Shown: positions 44,631-55,870 of the stretch, in pieces
Position numbering within the stretch: the first letter of the stretch is position 1
How the letters are laid out: each line of letters starts with the position of its first letter
Source of the DNA: Schizophyllum amplum
Lineage: Eukaryota > Basidiomycota > Agaricomycetes > Agaricales > Schizophyllaceae
Assembly (NCBI GenBank): GCA_007026445.1
Contig: VDMD01000144.1
Coordinates: 1-55,870 of the forward strand
Length of the DNA stretch: 55,870 bases
Direction of reading: 5' to 3'
Program-made: the position numbers and the translations under genes
Notes under the pieces: generated by a model
The model's database searches: none
What the model was told of the DNA's origin: nothing
What the model saw: only the letters and a program-made list of their open reading frames with translations

Positions 44631-45696
44631 GGCGGCATAAAGAGACGTTGGCGGGGAGAACAAGGTGGTGGTTCAGGTTCAAGTTGATGAAAGGCCGCCC
44701 CACGTTTCAATTCAGACTCGGCTCCGACCGTTTATGATCACATGACTGCGTGTCATTGCAGTTTGCTCGTGGCAACAACGCGGCCATCCGGCATCTGAAT
44801 CGGACCGGTTCGTTCGGACGAGACCCGACGCCTCTTGAAGTTGAACTCACCCCAAGTCAGATTCTGGAGTCGCCTTGGCGAAACTCACTCAGGTCTCTGG
44901 GCTTGAGGCGTGGACCTCAGCTCCATTTCTCTTCTGCTGATTCTCCGAGATGGCTGAAGCAAGCGACACCGAACGGCGAAACGTCGCGTGCGTCGACCTA
45001 CGAAGAGACTGCTCTCGGAGTCCCTGGCTACTCTATGGGTTGACAATCCCGTTGAACAGACATGCGGAGTCCTGAGGCTGCGGGCGGGAAAACCTGCTGG
45101 ACGGCTCACCTCATGTGTTCTCACCTCAGATCTGGTCACCTGCATTCAAGGTCGTCGTTTGACTACCGGACTCTGGATCATCCTCGATGCACTTCGGCCG
45201 CCAGAAGTCTGCCATCTTCTTCGACCTACACAGAGAATCTTCTGTTGATATCTTTGGGACGGTGTGTGCTCAACATAGTGCAACATACGCATTAAGGCTT
45301 TCCCTGTCCCCGACTTGTCATTGTCTTTTCGCTGATGACCTGCTTTCCCCTCCAGGCGGACTTACTGCGGAGCAGTGAGGACCTTGTACTCTCCCTTTCC
45401 TCGGAAAATTTGCACCAGCCACTCGATATCTTCGGTCAATAGCGAAAGAAGTCCGAAGCACACACAGGCTCACGACGCTTCATCACCTGACGCGCCGTCG
45501 TCTATGCAGCCCTACGACCAGCTCCCCCGAGGACTTCCCCGTGATCGTCTTCCCCTTCGGACAAACTCGACGACACGTTCTGGAGCTACGCAGGTAGGAC
45601 GTCGGCGTATCTGCAGCCCCAGATGCCTGACACCCTGGCCCCGAGAGAGTATATAAGGCTGCGAGTCTCTCTGTCGTTCTCCAGCATCGGTCCACA
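44631..45696. other. Divergent promoter region of polymerase X and GH6
   Basis: About 1.07 kb between divergent genes with no recognisable coding domain. It carries the GH6 TATA box at 45,650 and GC-rich CCCC(G)AG words (for example near 45,526) that could be carbon-catabolite-repressor sites; that role is inference. Confidence 0.5.
45650..45657 (+). promoter_or_regulatory. TATA box of the GH6 gene
   Basis: TATATAAG lies 40 bases upstream of the GH6 start codon, a common spacing in strongly expressed basidiomycete genes with short leaders. Confidence 0.6.
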
Positions 45697-47049
45697 ATGA
45701 AGTTCCTGGCTCTTCTCGCTCTAGTCTCCGCGGCCATCGCCACCCCTGCGACCAAGCAGCGCCGCCAGGGATGCGACTCCGACGTCACGCTCTCGGGCAA
45801 CCCGTTCGAGGGTCTCACGCTCCACGCGAACAGCCACTACGCTGAGCTCGTCACGGCTGCGGCGGCCAACCTCACGGACAGCTCCCTGGAAGCGGCGGCC
45901 CTCGCTGTTGCGGATGTTGGCACCTTCCTCTGGCTGTACGCGAAAGTCCTCTCAATTTTATTCGTTCTTACGAAGTCCTTTAGCGACACCATCTCGACTA
46001 TCGACACCTTTGAGAGTTACTTGCAAGAGACCACTTGCGACGAAATATTCGGTGTCGTTATCTACGATCTTCCGGGCCGTGATTGCGCCGCCAAGGCCTC
46101 TAACGGTGAACTGGCGGTTGGCGAGATCGACCGGTACAAGTCCGAGTACATTGACCGTGAGTTACCTGGTATCCTGAGGCTCTCTATCTAAACTGTGATT
46201 CAGCGATTGTGGCCATCATCAAGAACAACCCGAACATCGCCATCGCCGCCATCATCGAGCCTGACTCGCTCCCCAACCTGGTCACCAACATTGACCAAAC
46301 GGCGTGCGCAAACTCTAAATCCGGCTACGAGGATGGTGTCGCGTACGCGCTCGAGCAGCTCAACCTCCCCAACGTCATGATGTGGGTAGTCCTGCGTCGT
46401 ACGCGTGCTACACTAACCGCGCCACAGGTACGTTGACGCTGGCCATGGTGGCTGGCTTGGCTGGAACGACAACCTCGCCCCGGGTGCGCAGGAGCTCGCC
46501 AAGGTGTACAAGGCCGCCGGCTCGCCCGCACAGGTTCGCGGAATCTCCACGAACGTCGCCGGCTGGAACGCGTGGTCGCTCAGCCCAGGCGAGTTCGAGA
46601 ACGCCCCCGACGGCCAGTACAACAAGGCCCAGGACGAGAAGCGCTACGTGACGCTCTTCGGCGACGCGCTCGCGACCGCCGGCTTCCCGAACCACGCCAT
46701 CGTCGACACTGGCCGCAACGCCGTCCAGGGCCTCCGCCTCGAGTGGGGCGACTGGTGCAACGTCAACGGCGCCGGGTTCGGTGTTCGCCCGACAACCGAT
46801 ACTGGGTTGGAGCTCGCTGACGCGTTCGTCTGGGTCAAGCCCGGAGGCGAGTCTGACGGTACCTCCGACTCCTCGGCCACGCGCTACGATTCGTTCTGCG
46901 GGAAGGAGGATGGTGAGTGTCGCTTTGATAGTTATGCCGATCTCATGCTGATAACTTCGTCAGCGTACAAGCCGGCTCCTGAGGCTGGTGCATGGAACCA
47001 AGCATACTTCGAGATGCTTCTCGAGAACGCCAACCCGGCTCTGGCTTAA
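45697..47049 (+). CDS. GH6 cellobiohydrolase/endoglucanase without CBM1
   Basis: Five exons fit in frame: 45697-45935, 45984-46156, 46204-46381, 46428-46912 and 46964-47049, about 386 aa. GH6 enzymes cut beta-1,4-glucan from non-reducing ends by inversion. Residues 1-16 are a signal peptide (MKFLALLALVSAAIAT), followed by a short KQRRQ pro-site. The catalytic domain shows FLWLDT, IYDLPGRDCAA with the general-acid Asp, IIEPDSLPNLVTN, YVDAGHGGWLGW, EWGDWCN and WVKPGGESDGTSD near the catalytic base. There is no Cys-rich cellulose-binding module or linker at either end, as in the CBM-free Cel6 enzymes of some mushrooms. The stretch before IYDLPGRDC is shorter than I expect, so an active-site loop may be altered. 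Confidence 0.93.
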
Positions 47050-47520
47050 AATATTGTGTAAACGTGCAGAGGTGTATCTATACCTGTAACTTCTATCACT
47101 CATTCTTGGGGTCTACAATGCAAAATCCTTTCCTTCTCTGAGATGCTCGTATGCCCCTCATAACTAAGACTCCAATGGCAAGCGCGTATCAGACAGCGTT
47201 CATTGAAGGTAGGTGTGCCACATGGTGAACTTCGGTCGCGCTCTTTTGCTTCTTGACAACGACGAGCTCTCGGACGCTCGTTGCTGTATTCTTCCTCGAG
47301 CCTCGACTCTCGCCCAGCACCGAGGACATAGGCCAACTCCTATTGGCCGAGCGAGCTTTGATTGAGGGTTCCTGCCAAGCCACTCAAACCGGCGGCCCGC
47401 AAGAACGGCGACCGCAGTCGCATCGACTCCTGGTCCGACATTGCGCCCGGGACTCGCGTTGGGTTTATATACCTCCCTATAATGACTGCTGTCCTATATC
47501 AGCAATAGCTATCCCCCGCG
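47050..47520. other. Intergenic region, GH6 to F-box-like gene
   Basis: There is no gene; ORFs on both strands lack domains. It contains the TATA-like box of the next gene. Confidence 0.5.
47464..47471 (+). promoter_or_regulatory. TATA-like box of the F-box-like gene
   Basis: TTTATATA lies about 50 bases upstream of the start at 47,521. Confidence 0.4.
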
Positions 47521-49409
47521 ATGCCGCCCACCGACGAACTCACGACGACGATATCCGACGCCTTGCATGCGCTTCCCCTCCCGAACAAGGCCACTTTCCT
47601 GCTGGACACCTCACTAGCACTCATCGAGGCGGGGAAATATGGCCCACAGGTCGAGCACTATCTGGACGTTTATCTGCGGACACCAAATTTGCCCAAGGAG
47701 GATGTAGCGCGCGCGCTTCTAGCGAGGGGGAATGCGCGGAAGGTGCAGGGGGAGCGGTTGCTCGCTCAGGCCGAGGCCGGTACGTGTCCTGCATCGCTAT
47801 CTAAGAATCCTACTCAATTTCCCCAGACTTTCAGGCCGTCTTGAAGACGGATCCGTCGAACCGCGAGATACACAAACACCTTCGACGCGATCGCGTTATA
47901 CACTTCAAGTGCGAACCGGCGTCGCAGCGCGCGCCCGCCGAGATATGGGAGCGCATAGCGATGCACACCCCGAGATATCACCTTCGCACCTGGCTCTTCG
48001 TCTCGTCCTTCCATCGCGATATCGCCGCCCGCATCATATTCCGCACCCTAGACCTCTACTTCGGCGAAGACGTCGATGCAACCAATCGCGGCCTGGACAT
48101 CTTCGACCGCGCCAAGGCGGACGCCGTGTTCGCCAGCCGCGTCAAGTCATTACGCCTACACTGGGCGTACGAAGAGGGCGACATGATGGACCTCATGGCG
48201 CGCATCTTCCGCGCCGCCCTCCCCGAGTTTCGCGCCCTCCGCGACTTCGAGTGGATCGGCTACCCGGAGATGCGCGACGACATGGTACAGGTCGTGCTCG
48301 CCGCGCACCCGCGCCTGCACGCGCTCGGGCTCATCGGCTGGCACTTCGACGCAGAGGGCGTCTCGCGCTTCCGCCACCTCCGCAAATTCACGCTCCGCGC
48401 CGAGGATGACGACGGGTTCGCGGACATGGGCGAGGTGCGCACGGTGCTTGATGAGAACGCGGCGACGCTTCGGCACCTCGTCCTCGGCGCGTACCTCGCG
48501 CGGCACCACTCGTGGGACTCGGCCTTCCAGTCGGTGACCGTCGGCCATCTCACACACCTCGACCTCGTCGACACGCGCATCTCGCACTTTGTGCTCACGC
48601 GCATCACGCACGCGCAGGGGCTTGTCAGTCTCACGCTGCATGGCACGCTCGAGGAGCCCGCGGCAGCCGCGATCGTGTTCGGCAGCGACCATGTCATCGG
48701 GGGCGAGCATTCTGTGCTGCCGCGTCTGCAGGCTTTCCGCTTCGTACTCGTTGGGCACGAGGAGGAGGCGGCGCTGTATCAGGCCGTCGTCAAGTTTCTC
48801 TCGCGGCGAACGCTCTTGCGGCGGCTCGACCTCGGCGGCTGCCCTTCAGAGCTGGTGCTTGGCCTGCTTCCCGAGCTTACGAGCCTCCGCGTGCTCGGCG
48901 TGCGCATCGCAAACCTGACCAAGGTCGGCGTACGCGCTCTCGTCAAGTCCCTGCCGCAAGAGATGGCTGCCATGACGCTGTACTGCACCGTCAGCGATGC
49001 TGCAATGGTGAGTGGGCTGCCTGTCCTTCAGAGCCTGTCGCTGATTCTGACGCAGAGCGACTACGCATCGGACTTTGCGCGCTTCGTCAATCTGTCTTTC
49101 TTGCACTTCCGTTGCACGTCGAAGCAACGACCGCAGGAGAACATCATGTCGGAGAAGGAGCACCAGATGCGCACGGAGTTGTGGAACGCGCAGGCCCGTG
49201 CCGTCGCCCTGACGGTAAAGTCGCTCGACTTCATCGGGTGGCATGGGGAGCACTACGTGATCGTGCGAGGGACGGAGACGGAGCTGCGGGAGCTGCCATC
49301 GCGTAGGCGGCTCGACTGCGGGAAAGGTGTGGACCTTGGCAGTGAAGACGCTATATGGCTGGAGCGGAAGGATGTCCCCATAGACTACGAACAGCCTGGC
49401 ATTGTATAG
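47521..49409 (+). CDS. F-box-like protein with N-terminal TPR-like helices
   Basis: Exons 47521-47779 and 47827-49409 are joined by a 47-nt intron and give about 613 aa. Residues 1-105 look like helical TPR-type pairs (LALIEAGKYGPQVEHYLDVY; ALLARGNARKVQGERLLAQA; FQAVLKTDPSNREIHKHL). Next is an F-box-like segment, APAEIWERIAMHTPRYHLRT, followed by LFVSSFHRDIAARIIFRTLD, typical of the large basidiomycete F-box expansion. The remainder has regularly spaced Leu-rich strands (LRSLRLH, LHALGLIGW, LRHLVLG, LTHLDLVDT, LVSLTLHG) consistent with degenerate leucine-rich repeats. F-box proteins recruit substrates to SCF ubiquitin ligases; the target here is unknown. The frame is clean. Confidence 0.72.
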
Positions 49410-49756
49410 CCAGTCCTCCTATCTCATGTGCGACATTTTGTATTCCTACGACCTTCTGTATTTCTACTTTGCGACACCTGCACCTGAGGCTTTCACATCT
49501 TTCCTCAAATTCAAAGCAAGTGTGTCCCAGAAGAACAATACCTTCCTAATGCGGCTTTCTTTGTTTTGACTGGGACGCTGACTTCAAAGTCCAGTCTGCA
49601 GACATCCTACGCGGCAGGATATACTCCTTGTAGGAGTTACATGGTATGCGGCATTATAGTGTTACACGCCCGTGGGCCACTGTATGGTATATCCCTGAAT
49701 CCGTTCTAAGCACACAACGTCGGAGGAATCGCCCCATTACAAGGGGCCACGACGCA
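49410..49756. other. Intergenic region between convergent genes
   Basis: 3' regions of the F-box-like gene (+) and the Gdt1-like gene (-). Nothing else is seen. Confidence 0.5.
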
Positions 49757-50717
49757 TCACAAGGCGCTATGCAGCATCTGGAACGCTTCGTGCAAGTACA
49801 CGATACCGAACAGCAGAAAGAGCACGGCTCCTCCTAACGTTACTGCGCGGTGCGGTCAGCATACAGACGCGGGAAAACCACCACCGACATGACGCACTGT
49901 GCTTGACCGAGATCTTCGTCGATATATATCTCCCGCCCACGACCGCCAGCGCGGTGCAGCAACCGTGGCCGAGCACGGTACCTAATGTCACCACGTACAC
50001 GTTCTGTGTGTGTGCGAGTCAGCGAACGTTCGCACGCTGCGGGGAAAGCGCGAAGGCACGCACATGTGCTGCACCTAGCGCAACCGTAGCAATCTGGCTG
50101 CGGTCGCCCCACTCGCCAAGGAAAGTGAGAACAAAGGCCTGCACGAAGACGGGCCCGCAGAACAGGGAGAAGAAGTTGCGCAGGCCTTCGGTGAAGCTGG
50201 GCTTGCGTTTTCTGGACGGAGATTCTGCGCGCGACTCGGGCGCAGTGGCCTGCCCGGCTTCCATCTCCTCGAGCGGGATGACGTGCCCGCTAGAGCCTTT
50301 TGCGCCGGTGCCATCGTGCTCGGCGTCGTCCTCCTCGATCTCCTCCTCCGCCTCCCGCATCTCCTCGCGGATTTTCTCATTCCCGCCCTTCATGTTCTTC
50401 CCCTCCATGAGCATCTTCCCGCCGAACACGAAGAACAGGATGGCTGCCGCAAACTGCGTGTAGTGCTTTGGGAGGAGCGTGGGGAGGATGTGGCCGAGGG
50501 TCGCGGAGAGGAAGGACATGACGAAGAGGGAGCCAAATGCGCCAAGGAAGACGGTGAGGCGGGGGTGGCGCATGGCGAGGATGGCGGCGATGAGGAACGT
50601 CTTGTCCCCAATTTCAGAGAAGATGATCATCATGAAGGAGTGCACGAGCGCTTTCCCGCTGCCTTCGTCCGCGTCGGGGGCCTGTAGGCGTTGTTCGTAG
50701 TCGCCATACGTGGCCAT
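49757..50717 (-). CDS. GDT1: Gdt1/TMEM165 family (UPF0016) Mn2+/Ca2+ transporter
   Basis: Exons on the minus strand are 50717-50064, 50003-49898 and 49842-49757, about 281 aa. The family moves Ca2+ or Mn2+ across Golgi membranes and supports glycosylation. Both signature motifs are present: SEIGDKTFLIAA in the first half (about residue 35) and GEWGDRSQIATVALG in the second (about residue 200). They lie in two three-helix bundles separated by a long acidic loop (REEMREAEEEIEEDDAEHD) and a basic KRK site. The C-terminus holds the last helices (TLGTVLGHGCCTALAVVGG; LGGAVLFLLFGIVYL). A start 25 codons upstream (50,792) is in frame; I chose the Met at 50,717 because the upstream stretch is Arg-rich and unlike a signal peptide. 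Confidence 0.9.
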
Positions 50718-51196
50718 GCTCAATCCTCTTGGGAACGCTTCAGCGCGCGTCCTCTCCCCTACGAATGCGCCGCTTACTAGGTATCTGCGCACGCTGGAGC
50801 GCGTGCGTTTCTGAGATGGGTGGTGGGGGGTGGGGGAAAGGAAGGAAGAGAAATGCGTTATGAAGATGGAAGAGCGGAAGCAGACATATACTTAAGTCTT
50901 GTACACTGCCCGGGGCACGGTCCGCAAAGTCCGCAGTCCGTATGCGCGTGTTGGACGCGCAGCAATCCGCGCAAGCTGATTAGTAGTCTCCCCAGGCAGT
51001 CGTTCGTAGAACGCTGATTAGGTCCAGGGTCCGCGACAGCGCACGACCCAGCACACGCCTTCGATGTTGGAAGCACGTACAATGTATACTAAATCACGAA
51101 TAACAAGTGCGCGAGGATAGATAGAACTATAGGCTACACCGCGCCTTCTACACTACTGCTACATCAGCCCCGCAGGGCTGCCCTAGGATATACAGA
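50718..51196. other. Intergenic region, Gdt1 promoter and eEF1B-gamma 3' end
   Basis: No gene is seen. It includes a G-rich stretch (50,818-50,836) and the promoter of the Gdt1 gene. Confidence 0.5.
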
Positions 51197-52836
51197 TTAC
51201 TTGAACTGAAAAAGTTCATTAGCACAACCATCCTCGCCTGAAGAAAAGCCAAAGCACACTCACGTTCTTGCCGTCCACCCACTTCTTGCCGTCGACCTCG
51301 AGATCCCATGCGCACGCGCCCTCGAAGAAGGCCTTGTCGGCCTCGTTCGCCAGGTCGAGCTTCTTGTACTCGTAGCTCTCCCAATCCGGCGCCGCGCTGA
51401 CGACGGGCTCGGCCTCCTGGCCGCGGAGGACGAAGATGCCGGAGATGATCGAGTTGTTGCTCTCCCCGAGGACGCCAACCGAGCCGAAGAGGTACTTGCG
51501 GCTCGCCTCCAGACGCGCGAAGAAGCCACCGATCTGGTTCGACGACATGAACGTCTGCGTCAGCTCCGTGTTGTACTTGAAATCGACACGCCAGATGGAG
51601 AAGCCCTCCTTGTCGAAGCTGGAAAATGATTAGCACATAAGGCCAACTTCGTCGAGCGCGGAAACGTACTTCTGGTAGAACCACTCAAGCGCGCCGTCAG
51701 CCCCGCGCGTGTCCTTGTTGGAGTACGCGCGCTTCCAGTCCTCGAGGTTGAAGGACGACTTGGGGAGGTCGTCGAGCGGGTTCTTGACCTTCGGCTCCGC
51801 GGGCACCGCCGGCTCATCATCATCATCGTCCGCCTCCTTCGCCTTCGGCTTCTTCTCAGCCTTCGGGGCAGCAGGCTTCGGCTCCTTCTCCTTCTTCTCC
51901 TTCGCGGGCGGCGTGAATGCGAGCGGCTTGTCCAGCGCTGGCGTCGCGCCCATGACGTCCACGATCTTCGGCTGGTTCATGACGGTCTCCATGTGGCGAA
52001 TGACGTTGGGGTACTGTGCGCGGAGCGCGGTGTCGAGGAGGAAGGTGCAGCCGAGCTGGATGGACTGTGCCGTCCAGATGTCCGCGAGGGTGATGCGCTC
52101 GCCGACGAGGAAAGTGCGGGTGGAGAGCTCCTTGTCGAGGGTGGCAAGGGCACGCTGTGCGCGCTCGAGGAAGGCGGTGTGGGTCTGGTATCGCGTCAGT
52201 AAGGCAAGTGCAGGCGATGAACGTGCGACGCACGGGCTTGGTCCATGGGATACCGTAGCCCTTGAGCATGAAGAGGATGATAAGTTGGGGCGAGTCGTAT
52301 TCCAAGTCGACAAAGTGCAGCCACTGGTCGATGAGAGCCACGTCAGTTGCGCTGGAGCCGAGGAGGCCAGAGTTGGGCGCGAGGGTAGCGACTGGATGCG
52401 GTGATCAGCAAGGCATGCCAGATAAAGAATAGATGTGTTGAGTCAGAGATGGTTATTGTCGACACTGCTTTGTTAAGACAGGGATAACTGAATGGTTTAC
52501 TCTCATCATGCAAGAACGATGCTTCACATCGATGGGAAATTATGAAGAGATACGCACAGTAGCGGGCGATCGGGGTAGACTCGAAGATGTTGAAGCCGTC
52601 CTTGCCAGCGAAGGCGGGGATCTTGCCGTGGGGGAACTTGCTCCGGAAGGCCTCCTCGTGGTTGTCCTTCATGTGGGTGTAGTTCTCGGGCAGGTCGACC
52701 GTCAGCCCGCCGTACGCCGCAATGGCCCGGCACTGCACGACATGTCAGTGACCACGCATTGCCGGCGATGGGTTCAGCGACGTACGGCCTTGCCCTTCTG
52801 GTTTTGGGAAGTGGTGTAGAGAGTGCCGATCGACAT
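51197..52836 (-). CDS. Translation elongation factor eEF1B gamma subunit
   Basis: Six exons on the minus strand, 52836-52786, 52732-52558, 52391-52234, 52184-51670, 51618-51264 and 51205-51197, encode about 420 aa. eEF1B-gamma is the structural subunit of the exchange factor that recharges eEF1A with GTP. Order: GST-like N-terminal fold (SIGTLYTTSQNQKGKA; GKIPAFAGKDGFNIFESTPI; then the helical part to MNQPKIVDVMG), a Lys/Ala/Pro-rich linker with an acidic Asp run, and the conserved C-terminal domain (NPLDDLPKSSFNLEDWKR; KEGFSIWRVDFKYN; SNQIGGFFARLEASRKYLFG; ACAWDLEVDGKKWVDGKN). The last exon is nine bases and encodes only Phe-Lys-stop, completing the family's KNFK end. The second intron is long (166 nt). 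Confidence 0.95.
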
Positions 52837-54713
52837 TTTGAGGGAGGAGATGGGGAGGGAGGTCAAGATGCAGAGCAAGCCCGCGTCTCGAAAATTATCT
52901 AGTCACGAAAATGTGACCCGAGTCACTGATTGTCACGATCGATTGTGATCGATTTTTGGGCGACGGAGACGCGCAGGGGACGCGTCCCACGCGCCCTTGC
53001 GGCCACGCATGGCATGCGACAAGTCGCTGAACCATAAACTGTCGAGCAACGATCCTGCGATGAAAAATAGAGAAGAAGTTGAGACTCGCAGTCGGCGACA
53101 AGGTGCAAAACCTGGAGAACCATGTAGGTCGAGCCCAAATTCCTAAAAACCTACAACACATGAGTGAGAGTGGCCCCGGAGTGGCCGCACAATGCAGTAG
53201 ACACTAAGCACATACCTCATAGCTGGGAGCGCGCCATTATGTGGCTCCAGTGTCAGCAGTACAGCTGGGTCCGAGTCTTGCGAGAAATCATCGCACGTGG
53301 GCGTGAAGCGCGCATTCAGAGGACAAACAGGTACGAGCCCGGGTCAGTGGCCAATGGAATTGTAGTGCCCAAAGTCGGCCTTGGTGTGGTCGCGCGCAGG
53401 ACGGAGAAGAAAAGACCAAATCAAGAAGTTGAAGCTTGTCGCCCAAGGTTGAGAAAACAAATGCATGTTGTCGAGCTATTCAGTGTATTCCGCTTTGCCC
53501 TGGAAGAAGACATGCACCTGAGCATTACAGGCTTGAGCCTTTGCGAAGTTGCGCTGCCAGTTGAACGAGGTCGTGCCAGTGGTGTTGAGATGTAGAGCGC
53601 GTCGTGTCCTTCATCATAAGTACCGCCCGCGATGTCCTCCAACGAGAGAGAATGATGGAGCTCGTCCATGGTCCGAGTGTCCTGGTAGGATGTGCACAGA
53701 GCAGGCTTCATGCCGACAGCAAAAGACAAGAGATACGCCCTGTGACTGAGCTATGCTATCTTCGCAGATGAGAGTCTCACCCGGGGTCTGTTATATCCAG
53801 GCAGAGAAGACGCCACGACGACCAGAGCTTGAAGAATGTCTTGGCGCGAGTCGGGCGAAATGAGCAGCGCAACGCGAAGCGTTGACAGAGCCCGCTGTTG
53901 GAGGCAGACAAGGAGACATAAGAAAGATCAGGCAAGCTCAGCGTCGAGGGATAGACAGGGTTGATGACAGTGTCTGACAAAGAGATGGGTTTGCGCAAGA
54001 ACGCGGTCGGCTGTCGCGATCGCGCATGACGGCGGGATCACGAGACCGTTTGTCGGCAGTCGCCGGTACACTCGGTGAACTCCGAAGTTCAACTCTCGAG
54101 ACTCAGACCGTCGACCCCTCATTCCGGCCTCATTCCCAGGAAGTATTGGCAGACGTCTTTTGGGTCTTCGCCTCTTCTCTGAAAGAAAATGACGCTAAAT
54201 TGTGAGAAAGATAACCCTCCTTTCCATGGACAAAGCTGCACGAGACGATTACGTGGCGCTGAAGTACTCTGGAATTCCTGCCTTTCGAGCAAGCGAGGTG
54301 CTGGGGAGATCCAATCATGCCAACCGGTCCGCGGACGGGCCATCGCATCATCATCATGTGGCCCGTGTCCTAGCGCTTCGAATGCCGATGTTACTGCAAG
54401 ATCAGAGCGATGAACAGGCCTGGTTCCAATCCGCATATCCCTCGGCTAAGCTGGGCCTTGGGATGCATGCCTTCTGAGCTACATGCACAGTTGTCCAGTT
54501 GCCCTTCTTCCCGAAAAGGCTACCTACAGTTCTTCGTCTTGACCGTGATGATCGTCTATCGGCTACTTGCGCTCTACCCCCGTATCTCCTGCTGATAGGA
54601 CCCCAAGCGTGTCCTAGTATCAGTCAGACAGACCCACACGGTCACCTGGGCCGTATAAAGCTCGCGTCGACTTGACGGCGGGTTCGAGGTACGCTCTCCC
54701 CGATCGCGCATCC
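52837..54713. other. Intergenic region, no assigned gene
   Basis: About 1.9 kb between divergent genes. On the minus strand, near 53,600-53,480, a frame reads HLNTTGTTSFNWQRNFAKAQ and continues to a stop, which looks protein-like, but I could not extend it to a gene or recognise a family. Near 52,938-52,955 an ATCGATTGTGATCGAT hairpin-like word is seen. The end holds the GH3 promoter. Confidence 0.35.
54654..54660 (+). promoter_or_regulatory. TATA box of the GH3 gene
   Basis: TATAAAG lies 54-60 bases upstream of the start at 54,714. Confidence 0.55.
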
Positions 54714-55870
54714 ATGGTCAGACGTCTGATACTTGGCTGCTTCGCAGCTTGCGCCAGCGTACGCGCGTTGCAGTACAGCTATGACTCCCGACCACCCGCC
54801 GCATCCGACTGCGCGACCCCAGACAATGTGCTCGGTTGCACGGTGAATGAGGAGGACCTCCAACGTAGGGAGGAACGCGACGCGTTCGTTGACGCGCTGG
54901 TGTCCAGTATGAGCGTCGAGGAGCTTGGTGCGTAGCACGCGTCTCTCGCAGTAGTCGATACTGACGCGTATGGCGCAGCCCATCAGCTGCATCTCATGTT
55001 CGCCGACAACGTAGTCGGGCCCAAGTCCGAGCTCGAGCTATATGGTCAGTGTCTGACGATGATCGTGACAGGGTCGCGTTTTCACTCCAGACCACAGACT
55101 CTGCGCTTGCGCCGCATAACAACTATACTTTCGGCACCATCCACGACTTCTATCCCACGGACAAATCCCAGTACAATGACCTCCAAGCACTCAACCTCAA
55201 CCGAAGCGCCAAGTCCATCCCCTTCATGCAAGCTGCCGAATGTCTGCACGGCGTCGGTAGCTTTAAGCAGGTCAGTCCTGATGTCTCGCTGTTCCATCCC
55301 CTTTGCTGACACCCTGCTAGAGATGTTCCCGTACCCCTTGCGATGGCTGCATCGTGGGACACCGATGTTGTTATTCTGTGGGACGCGCCATTGGCCCGAG
55401 GCCAGCTCCATAGGCATACACGCCTGCTTTGCGCCCGTTCCCGATCTCGGAAAAGACCTCGCTGGGGTCGGACGCAAGGCGAGTCCTTGGACTTCCTTCC
55501 AATCGTACATTCAGTACTTACTTCCGTGCTAAACAGAGGCTTGGGGCGAAGACCATGTGCTCACTTCGCATATGGGTGTCGCTTTCGCTGGCGGACTGTC
55601 GAAGAATGGTTCCTGGTCTGACCATGACGCCGTTGTCCCAGTCATGAAGGTGCATACATCTGATCTCCGAGCGGTATCATGTGTCTGAATCTATCCTAGC
55701 ATTTCGCCGCGCATGGTTCTCCAGAGGCGGAATCAACGCCGCGCCGTTCATGGGTCGTGGTATGCGTCAGGTATGCAGCCATGTATGTGCATATACGCGT
55801 GCCTACCGCTCATCCGTCTGCACCTACAGGTCATGCAAGAGATGTTCGTGCCGTTCAAAGCTGCAATCGA
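54714..55870 (+). CDS. Glycoside hydrolase family 3 protein, N-terminal part (runs off the window)
   Basis: GH3 enzymes are beta-glucosidases, beta-xylosidases and relatives. Exons 54714-54927, 54979-55044 and 55098-55270 are clean and give a signal peptide (MVRRLILGCFAACASVRA), LHLMFADNVVGP and IPFMQAAECLHGVGS. Downstream blocks typical of the GH3 barrel follow: LAMAASWDTDVV, EASSIGIHACFAPVPDLGKD, PRWGRTQGE, SHMGVAFAGGLSKNGSWSD, VMKHFAAHGSPE and PFMGRGMRQVMQEMFVPFKA. They lie in different frames, needing single missing bases near 55,312, 55,341, 55,377, 55,396, 55,458 and 55,726. With no other nonsense changes this looks more like sequence error close to a sequence end than like decay. An in-frame Met 14 codons upstream (54,672) would spoil the signal peptide. 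Confidence 0.85.

Noticed and set aside
53164..53595. 143-codon plus-strand ORF
   Set aside because: No domain, and the minus strand across the same bases looks more protein-like.

Overview
The window looks like genomic DNA of an agaricomycete basidiomycete, most likely a wood-decay polypore. The evidence is many 45-60 nt GT-AG introns, FunK1 fungal-type kinases, DUF6533 and DUF6698 proteins, a Plavaka (KDZ-type) transposon, a GH6 cellulase and a GH3 enzyme. No bacterial, viral or organellar signature was seen.

Layout. 1-4.4 kb: two tandem FunK1 kinase copies (+); the first is cut by the window edge and frameshifted, the second has lost its catalytic Asp. 5.0-9.2 kb: a 16-exon Neo1/ATP9-type P4-ATPase (+). 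9.7-11.3 kb: a membrane-anchored beta-rich adhesin-like protein (+). 11.5-14.1 kb: a third FunK1 copy (-) with an intact HRD motif. 14.1-34.9 kb: an accessory, repeat-rich block. It holds a GC-rich repeat with a 61-bp minisatellite, a 1.2-kb hAT-like element with a perfect 8-bp target duplication, and a 12.3-kb interval bracketed by a 21-bp perfect inverted repeat. That interval carries a DUF6698 gene, an unknown membrane-protein gene and a Plavaka transposase. The transposase frame is intact except for a nested 3.15-kb element with long inverted repeats and a 7-bp duplication. 34.9-36.8 kb: an intron-dense DUF6533 membrane protein (-). 37.4-55.9 kb is gene-dense: AKR1 palmitoyltransferase (-), family X DNA polymerase (-), GH6 cellulase (+), F-box-like protein (+), Gdt1 Mn/Ca transporter (-), eEF1B-gamma (-) and the start of a GH3 enzyme (+).

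The ordinary genes are housekeeping (lipid asymmetry, palmitoylation, repair, Golgi ion homeostasis, translation) or secreted plant-wall hydrolases with TATA boxes 40-55 bp upstream of their starts. The accessory block is a nest of transposons inside transposons.

Two cautions. Several conserved genes (flippase, polymerase X, GH3, FunK1 copy 1) need single-base corrections to stay in frame although both flanking frames are conserved; this looks more like residual assembly indels than decay, most of all near the two ends. All calls rest on reading the sequence and recalling families; no search was run.
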